Assembly: GCA_021030905.1 (NCBI GenBank) | Contig: JAGFMI010000008.1 | Location: forward strand, 62,001-126,000 | Length of the DNA: 64,000 bases | Origin: Pyrenula massariospora | Taxonomy: Eukaryota; Ascomycota; Eurotiomycetes; Pyrenulales; Pyrenulaceae | Direction of reading: 5' to 3' | Shown: positions 57,136-64,000 of the stretch, piece after piece | Layout of the letters: the number at the start of each line of letters is the position of its first letter | Numbering within the stretch: position 1 is the first letter of the stretch | Notes under the pieces: model-generated | Database searches by the model: none | Told to the model about the DNA's origin: nothing | The model's input: the letters and a program-made list of their open reading frames with translations, nothing else | Made by a program: the position numbers and the translations under genes

Positions 57136-60100
57136 ATGTTTGCAACTTCAGTCGCCCCGCATTCAGGCCGCGATCTCACAGCAAAAAACGGAGGGACGCA
57201 AACCTTTGCGGCGACATTTCGTTTGACCGAGCAGGAATCGAACCGATCGGCTCCGCAACAGGAGCAATCTTCGCCTCAACGACGACGAATTCCGAAAGTC
57301 ACTATGCACGGCTATAATGCCTCGACAGACCCTCCGCCTGCAATGTATGTCAGAGCCCTCTACAATTACGATGCAGACGATCGCACGAGCTTGAGCTTCC
57401 GACAAGGAGATATAATCCAGGTCATCACACAGCTGGAGAGTGGCTGGTGGGATGGTGTTATCGACGACGTGCGTGGATGGTTCCCAAGCAATTACTGTGC
57501 AGTTATTTCTGGGCCTGATGATCCTGGTGAGGCTATTGCTGCAGGTAACGAGGGAGAGGTGAGCGCGGAATCTGGAACTGAAGACGACTACGATGGCGAA
57601 AACGAAGAGGAGGGAGATTCAGAGGCGGAGGCGCAGGACGGTGATGGCTCATTCCCTATCGAGGGCGCACGAGATCGTGAGCAGGAAGAAGCGGCGTATT
57701 GGATACCACAGGCCACTCCCGACGGGCGCCTGTTCTATTTCAATACGCTGACAGGTCACAGCACCATGGAGTTGCCGCTAGAAACACCAACCTCAGCAAA
57801 CGAGACAGGGCCGCAGGATCGAAACAATTTCAACATTCCCAGACAGACCAGACCGCCGCCAGAAATGATGGCGCACGGGTATGAGCGCGATGAAGACGAT
57901 TATGATGGCTCTGGTTCTGAAGCGGAGGGAGAGTCGTTGATGCTGGCTTCACATGAGTCTTCTACTCGCAAAAGAAGGTCTTTCGTGTCTGATGGCGTAT
58001 CACCTGCTACCTCCCTTGACTCTCTCAATGCATCCCCTGCAAATAAACCACGCAGTGGAACCAAAGATTACTATAACCATGGCGGGATGAGCGCCATCAC
58101 TCAAGCTGCCCACTCAATGGTTCCAACAGGCACCTCTTCGACTTCATTTTCGGTTAACCCTACAATATCCTTAACACATGCAGCCGCACCACGACATTTT
58201 TACGACGACGGGACAACTGTACCGGTGAGTTGGAACCGCTTGGTTGAGAACATCTGTCAATCAATTGGAAGCTACCGTAGAGCTGTCAGGAATGGTGAGC
58301 GAGCCGAGTTAGTTCGGCGGGCAGAAGACATATCTGATCACCTTCGAATGTTACTCGCTGCTGGTTCTGGTACTACTGATAACCATTCGGGCAATCCTTC
58401 AATCATATCCACAAATAAGGCCCTCTATCCGCATTTCAGGGATATGATGTCTCGATTCTCGAAGCTGGTACTCTCTTCACATATGGCTGCCGCTGACTGG
58501 CCTGCTCCGGATTCTACTACCAAATGTCTGCAGGAAGCAGATGGCGTCCTAAACGGTGTTTATGCTTATGTTGATGTAGCTCGCCATCAAAGGGGAGAGA
58601 CAATCCCACGCTTGGTACCCGGTTTCGTCTATGGCAGCTTGTCTGGCGGTAATTGGCAGAATAACAACATGACCCCTCGAGACCCTCTGCATTCTACCTC
58701 ATTCATGGACAATGACGACTCTGATCAGATTGTTGAACCTAATCTGACCCTAGATAGCCAACTTCTGGCGCGGGTCGAGGAAGCACGAAAAATGCTCCAG
58801 GCCGCAATTCGCCGGCTACAAGAGGAGCTCGTCGTTCCTAGCAAAGTCATCAGCCTCTCTAGGCAGGCGGCCTTAGGCGACTCGATCTGTTTAGCTGCTA
58901 AAGTGGCGATCGATCGCCTTGCCCCTTGGATATCGCTCGTAGAGTCTGTCAATCTTGCACCACTAGGATCCAGCTTTCAAAGCCCTCAGCTGCTTGATTT
59001 CACGACTCAAAAACAGAAAGTGTACGATGGAGTGGCGGATTTGGTCACCAGCTGCCAGGCTGTGTCCGCCCCCCTGGCTGATGAGTGGGCTGAGCTCCGG
59101 GGAGAATCCCTAGAGGATCGAATACAGATGGTGGGATCTGCCGCAGGAAAGCTTGATAACGATGTGTCCCGTATTGGTTTCTCTCTCCAGCTTCTTACGG
59201 AAGCTATGCCGTCGAAGAGTCCCAACAAAGGAGAGCATCGTGTTACTGACGGCGGAGAAACGTTTCAGAAGATTCATCGTGATCAGCTACAAGCTACTGG
59301 AACACGGCCGCAGCTAGGTGATATAGGTCAATCACAGTCCTATACAGTCGGCATGGATGTACCACCAGAGAAGGCCCGACGGCCTGCTAATACTGACAAG
59401 GCCAGGCGATTCTTTGGCCAAATGCCACCGACTGCTCCAGAACCTGATGAGGTATCGTGGTTTCTCCGTTTGGACCATGAAGGCGAAGTTACATTTGACG
59501 CAAAAACAGACCCCCCTCAAATCAAGCACGGCACGTTACCAGGCCTGGTCGAACAGCTCACCCGACATGATCGGCTTGACGCCACATATAATAGTACGTT
59601 CTTGTTGACGTATCGGTCTTTCACAACTGCATCTGAGCTTTTCGAAATGCTTGTCAAAAGGTTCGCCGTGCAACCTCCATATGGGTTGCCCAAAGAAGAC
59701 TACACCACATGGGAGAGTCGAAAACAAAAGCTTATCCGACTTCGAGTGGTTAACATCCTGAAAAGCTGGTTTGAAAACTATTGGATGGAAGGCGACGATG
59801 AGTCAAGCATCAAGCTATTGCAAAGAGTCTATAACTTTGCTAAAGATGTTATTGCTACTACCAAGACACCAGGTTCCGGTCCATTAATGGGAGTGGTTGA
59901 GCAGCGTCTCAAAGGCCAAGACACCACAGCTAAACGTCTCGTCCTTACATTAACAAACTCAGCACCCACTCCCATAATTCCTAAAAATCTCAAGAAACTC
60001 AAATTCCTCGATATTGATGCCATGGAGTTCGCTCGGCAGTTGACAATCATCGAGTCTCGTCTCTATGGCAAGATTAAGCCCACAGAATGTTTGAATAAAA

Positions 60101-61175
60101 CCTGGCAAAAGAAAGTCTCTTCCGAAGAGCCTGACCCAGCGCCTAATGTCAAGGCACTAATCTTGCATTCGAACCAACTCACAAACTGGGTTGCTGAGCT
60201 GATACTCTCTCAGGCTGATGTTAAGAAGCGTGTCGTTGTCATTAAGCACTTTGTGTCCATTGCTGATGTAAGTTCAATTCATTGCGGTTGTTAAATTGCT
60301 AACGATTTTGTAGAAAGCGAGAACCCTGAATAATTTCTCTACTCTCACTTCAATTGTGTCTGCACTTGGAACGTCTCCTATTCTGCGCCTGACAAGAACG
60401 TGGGCTCAGCTCAATTCAAAGACCAATGCTACGCTCGAGTCAATGCGGAATTTGATATCTAGCACCAAAAATTTTGGTGAATACAGGGAAAAGCTACACC
60501 TCGCAAACCCCCCTTGCATCCCTTTCTTCGGTAATGACTATCTACATAAGTTTCATTTACACAGCTAACGCTAAGTAGGCGTGTATTTAACCGATCTGAC
60601 TTTCATCGAAGATGGCATCGCTTCAATGGTGAAGAATTCCAACTTGATCAATTTTGGAAAGCGAGCGAAAACTGCAGATGTTATTCGTGACATTCAGCAA
60701 TACCAGAATGTTCCCTATTCCTTGCAACCAGTGAACGAGCTTCAGGAATATATCCTTGGAAATATGCAAGCCGCAGGAGATGTCCATGACATGTATGATA
60801 GAAGCGTGGAAGTCGAACCAAGAGAACGTGAAGAGGAAAAAATTACAAGGTATGCTGGACGCAATGTCTCTCTCTTTGATGCAAAAAGCATGGCGTTATT
60901 GGCCGGTGGCGTTTGAAAGTGGAATCCCAGGAGCAGTGCGTCACGTTCCAAATCCGGTGAGCTTTCGGCTACCAAGTTCGCATCAGCCTCGATTTAGGCA
61001 TTCCCGCCATAGCTGGAACGGAGCACTGGTTCCTCATGGATTCTCTAAAGCCCTGAGGGAGAACTACTTTGAGGCACAGCTATCACCCACTTATCTGCTT
61101 TGACCCATGAGTTCTGGATGGATTAGCTTACACTTTTCTAAATGTAGGCTTCTCTCCGAATCCGGCTTCCTATGA
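57136..61175 (+). CDS. cdc25: Ras guanine-nucleotide exchange factor Cdc25 with SH3 domain
   Basis: Four exons, 57136-60267, 60314-60530, 60579-60849 and 61148-61175, with introns of 46, 48 and 298 nt, encode about 1215 residues. SH3 spans 71-124 (ALYNYDADD, GWFPSNYCAV). A WW-like segment is at 189-217 (YWIPQATPDGRLFYFN). RasGEF_N starts near 772 and the catalytic RasGEF domain near 960 (AMEFARQLTIIESRLYGKI, HFVSIADKARTLNNF, CIPFFGVYLTDLTF). It activates Ras, upstream of adenylate cyclase and cAMP signalling. The start is the ATG at 57136; a later ATG at 57304 would also keep SH3. The last exon adds KITRLLSESGFL, the usual family ending, after an intron much longer than the others. Reading through the donor ends instead in a different 17-residue tail with stop at 60916. 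Confidence 0.9.
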
Positions 61176-62828
61176 GCACGAGGACCGATAGACCCTGTTG
61201 CAGAGCCAATCCGCGTCTCTCTCGATGACTCCAGCAAGCCGATCTCCACGTTGGGCCAAGTGGTGCAGAATGGAATCCATGTTGTCAAGGCTGGTCATCC
61301 AAAGGTGCGTCTATCAATCAAGCCTCGGCTTCTGCACAAAGTCTGGTCTTAATCCCTCACGTCTTATAGCGTAGGGACGAAATATTTGTGGCCACTGAAG
61401 GCAGGAGATTGAGTGCGTTCAAGGATCACGTCAAGATGCCATCCGTGTAAGGGACGATCTCCTTATCTCGAGGCTTTCGAAATGGTCAAGCGTAACAACT
61501 GGAACGGATGGGACGTGGCCCTCTCCCTCCGAGTAGGGATAAGGAATGGCTTTTGGGTTTGAGATGACTGAGGCTGTCGCCGACTTCGAGATGTTGCTTG
61601 ATGTGCGGAACATTTGCCTGGTTTTCGGGTTGATGGCTCATTTGCACTACGAAGGAGTTCTAGGGAGTGATTTGGTTATGGGCGCTAGATTATAAGCTTT
61701 CTCTATATGAGCTTCGGATGAGGATATGACGGCTAGATTCGAAAATGGGATTGGATACTGTCAATGGACTCTTCTTTGGTCAGAAAGGGCATTCACTTAC
61801 ATAGTTATCTAGGGCCGGGTCCCAAACTAGATGCCATCCTTTGCAAAATAGATTTGAATAACCTTCGGTTTCTTATAGATCTGAGCAACCTTTATTAACC
61901 AAATTTTCTTACCCCGCCCCTTGCGCCATTTCATGGTACGCGGCCCTCCGCAATCAAAAAGGTAGATCACACGCTTTCTCCTCTGTGGACCTGCTTGACT
62001 GCGCTGCTGCTGCTTCTCTAAGTCCTTTACCGGCTACTTAGATTTCTTTTTTTAGTTAAAAAAACCGCTTTAAATTTCGCTATGTTAGCTTGACTTGCTT
62101 ACTCCTGACTCGAAAGTAGAAGCCAGCTTGCTCTGCGGGACGGGAGCGGAATACTCTACAACGGAGAGGGGAGGGCTGCCGAGTCGCGAACAATTGTCGT
62201 GTGCCGTACAGAATCCTGCTAGCATGCCTCGAGAGTTTAGTACGCTGATCTCGTGCGATGGGTACGGTATTCTCCAGAAATAGACTATATCGCCTCGTAA
62301 TTAGTAGTCAGTCTCGGTATATTAGCTTCTATACTTATGATAGTATCTTGAGGCGACAGTTTATACATCAACGAAGACACTCGAAGCTAGGTGTCAGAAG
62401 TCATGGTGCATCTACCACTTAGCATCGGTATCTACCGGGCCAATAATTGTTCTAATGCTGATTTTATGTGATCATGGCTCTATTGACTATGATGCATAAA
62501 TGTAGCTTTTGGGGAAAGTATGAATAGTTCAATCTAAGCAACGAGAGGCTCGACCCCCGTTACGCAGGATCAAATTCAGCTTGTGCTATTGTGGAATGAC
62601 CGGCTTGAATCTCTGCCAGCAGAAAGTTTCATTCAATGCTAAATAGTCATTTAATGCTGGATCCTTTCTGTGTGTTGAAATCTGTCGTGAATAATGTGCA
62701 GTCATTAGAGATTGCCTTGTTCTCTGATGCAAAAATGTTCCCTCTTATGCTGGATGCAAATCTTCCCTTCCGTTTCTTCAGCATGCTTCCATATTTGTAC
62801 GTTTATCTTCAGAAGGCGAGTAATTGTC
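61176..62828. other. intergenic region
   Basis: 1.65 kb between convergent cdc25 (+) and the right-edge gene (-). AT-richer than its neighbours around 61800-62600 and without any recognised gene or repeat. Confidence 0.4.
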
Positions 62829-64000
62829 TCAGTAGCCAATTCGTAATTGGGTGTTCTGTCGACTGTGGCCTTCCTCAATGCGCCCGTAACGGTGGTCGAC
62901 AGCATAAGCTCTGTCCTGCAGAGCTTCCACAACATCGTCCCATTCATCATCATCTAGATCAGTGTCCCTCTTATCAAAGCCGAGTTCTTGTAGTGTTGCA
63001 ACCACCTCTTCCACCTTGAATCTTCTGTCGGCAATGTCATCGATAAGTTCCATGTCGTATCCTTTGTAGCGAGCCTTGGAATGCATTTTTTCTTGCAAAG
63101 TGTCGTCTAATTCTGCCCAATCTGACTCGCTTAGATAGAGGAATCGGCCTTTACGTCTACGATAGCCCAGGTCTTGAAGTGCTGCAACAACATCTTCGAC
63201 TTCAAACCCCCAGTCAGCGATGTCATCCACCATATCAATATTGTAGCCCTGGTATAACTTGTCAAGGTAGGCATCGTCGGCTTTACTCTCATTCTCTAGC
63301 CATTTCTTATCCTTGCATTGCAAGATAAAAAGGGGCAGAACCGAAGCAGCTCCATAAAGAAACCAAGCTTCTGGGTTGGCAATAGCCGACAAGGCAACCG
63401 CTGCGACGGTTCGTTGGACTGCGAGCTCCTTGAACCGAGTAAGACGTCGGGGAAAAGGCCGAAATGATCGTCGTTCTGCCTTAGTAATACGAGAGTCGTA
63501 TTTGTCAATGCGGATTCTCTTGTAGAATACGTAGGCAAAATTCTGGCAATTCTGGGTATCCACCTTGTAGGTATTGCCGAATCGCGTCTTCCAGATGTGT
63601 CGAGCTAGATGTAACCGAAATGCGTTAGACAGTGCACATATGGGGGCAGCCACGGGTATTTCTTTTGTAGAGCCTTGGGCTGAAAAGGCAAGAATGGGGG
63701 CCGTTTGAGTCTGAAACTGGAGATTTTGGCATATTTGGCCTGGTGAAATTGAAGCGTACCTTCATCCCAGAGCTCTTGATCAGTAAAATCAGTCATGCCA
63801 ACAATCCTGTGACGAATAGTGTTGCCTCTCCGTCCAGGTCGTCGGCTCCACTCTTCGAAGGAAGACTTCTTGACGGCATATGACTTCTTTCCCTCTCCTG
63901 TTTTCTCTCCTGTCACCTCATAGCAAATGCGATTTATTTCTATAGCCCAATGAACGAACTGCGCGAGGGCAAAAGGGACCGAAATGCCAGAGGTACGGTC
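62829..64000 (-). CDS. partial protein with papain-like HW/NCQ motifs and two UBA-like repeats
   Basis: The 5' end lies beyond the window; the frame is open to base 64000. Two exons are visible: 64000-63760 and 63679-62829 (80-nt intron, phase 1). The first part has VHWAIEINRICYEV and MTDFTDQELWDE, and the second opens with VDTQNCQNFAYVFYKRIRI. A histidine of 'HWA' type followed some 100 residues later by an 'NCQ' cysteine is the arrangement of permuted papain folds (PPPDE/LRAT-like) in fungal proteins; a peptidase or acyltransferase activity is inferred only. A hydrophobic segment (ANPEAWFLYGAASVLPLFIL) follows. Then come two related repeats, GYNIDMVDDIADWGFEVEDV and GYDMELIDDIADRRFKVEEV, each followed by VAALQDLGY or VATLQELGF, resembling UBA domains. 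The C-terminus is polar. Confidence 0.6.

Noticed and set aside
1-64000. tRNA genes
   Set aside because: I looked by eye for the B-box GGTTCGANTCC with a matching acceptor stem and saw none; a covariance-model scan would be decisive.

Overview
The window is nuclear DNA of a filamentous ascomycete (Pezizomycotina). Genes are monocistronic, lie on both strands and are separated by 0.3-3.6 kb of non-coding DNA. Most carry 0-4 short GT-AG introns (mostly 43-150 nt, several with a CTAAC-type branch site). The proteins are typical of this group: Cho2, Nbp35, Anp1, Dbp10, an aspergillopepsin, a Lyc1-like acetyltransferase, a GT90/CAP10 glycosyltransferase and a Cdc25-type RasGEF with an SH3 domain. 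I cannot fix the class or species from sequence alone; several proteins read like Aspergillus relatives. There is no operon, CRISPR array, rRNA or recognisable tRNA.

Layout. 1-8.6 kb: an Arc1/EMAPII-like tRNA-binding protein (+), a GNAT acetyltransferase (-), the Golgi mannan polymerase subunit Anp1 (-) and a short-chain dehydrogenase (-). 8.6-17.9 kb: a gene-poor gap, then phosphatidylethanolamine methyltransferase Cho2 (-) divergent from the cytosolic Fe-S scaffold Nbp35 (+). 17.9-25.4 kb: a secreted pepsin-type protease (+), the cohesion/clamp-loader subunit Dcc1 (+), an F-box protein (+) and a GT90 glycosyltransferase (-). 25.4-36.3 kb: a BRCT-PIF1 helicase (+), a Lyc1-like acetyltransferase (-), a Thr-rich secreted protein built from repeated mini-exons (-) and a 2OG-Fe(II) dioxygenase (-). 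37-49.7 kb: RNase P/MRP subunit Pop4 (+), a CSC1/OSCA-like channel (-), replication protein A subunit 2 (-) divergent from DEAD-box helicase Dbp10 (+), and a tail-anchored E2 of the Ubc6/UBE2J type (-). 50.8-61.2 kb: a C2H2 plus fungal_trans transcription factor (-), a 3.6 kb gap, and the RasGEF Cdc25 (+). At the right edge is a partial gene (-) with a papain-like 'NCQ' motif and two UBA-like repeats.

Most genes are housekeeping and are not one pathway. Three of them (dcc1, pif1, rfa2) act at replication forks, and two of these have ACGCGT (MCB-like) sites in their promoters. Many exons were joined by hand from splice signals, reading phase and family conservation; joins are given entry by entry. 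The least ordinary items are the mini-exon secreted protein, the right-edge gene, the BRCT-PIF1 fusion and the alternative ends of Cdc25 and of the Arc1-like protein. I did not find a convincing new multi-gene system.
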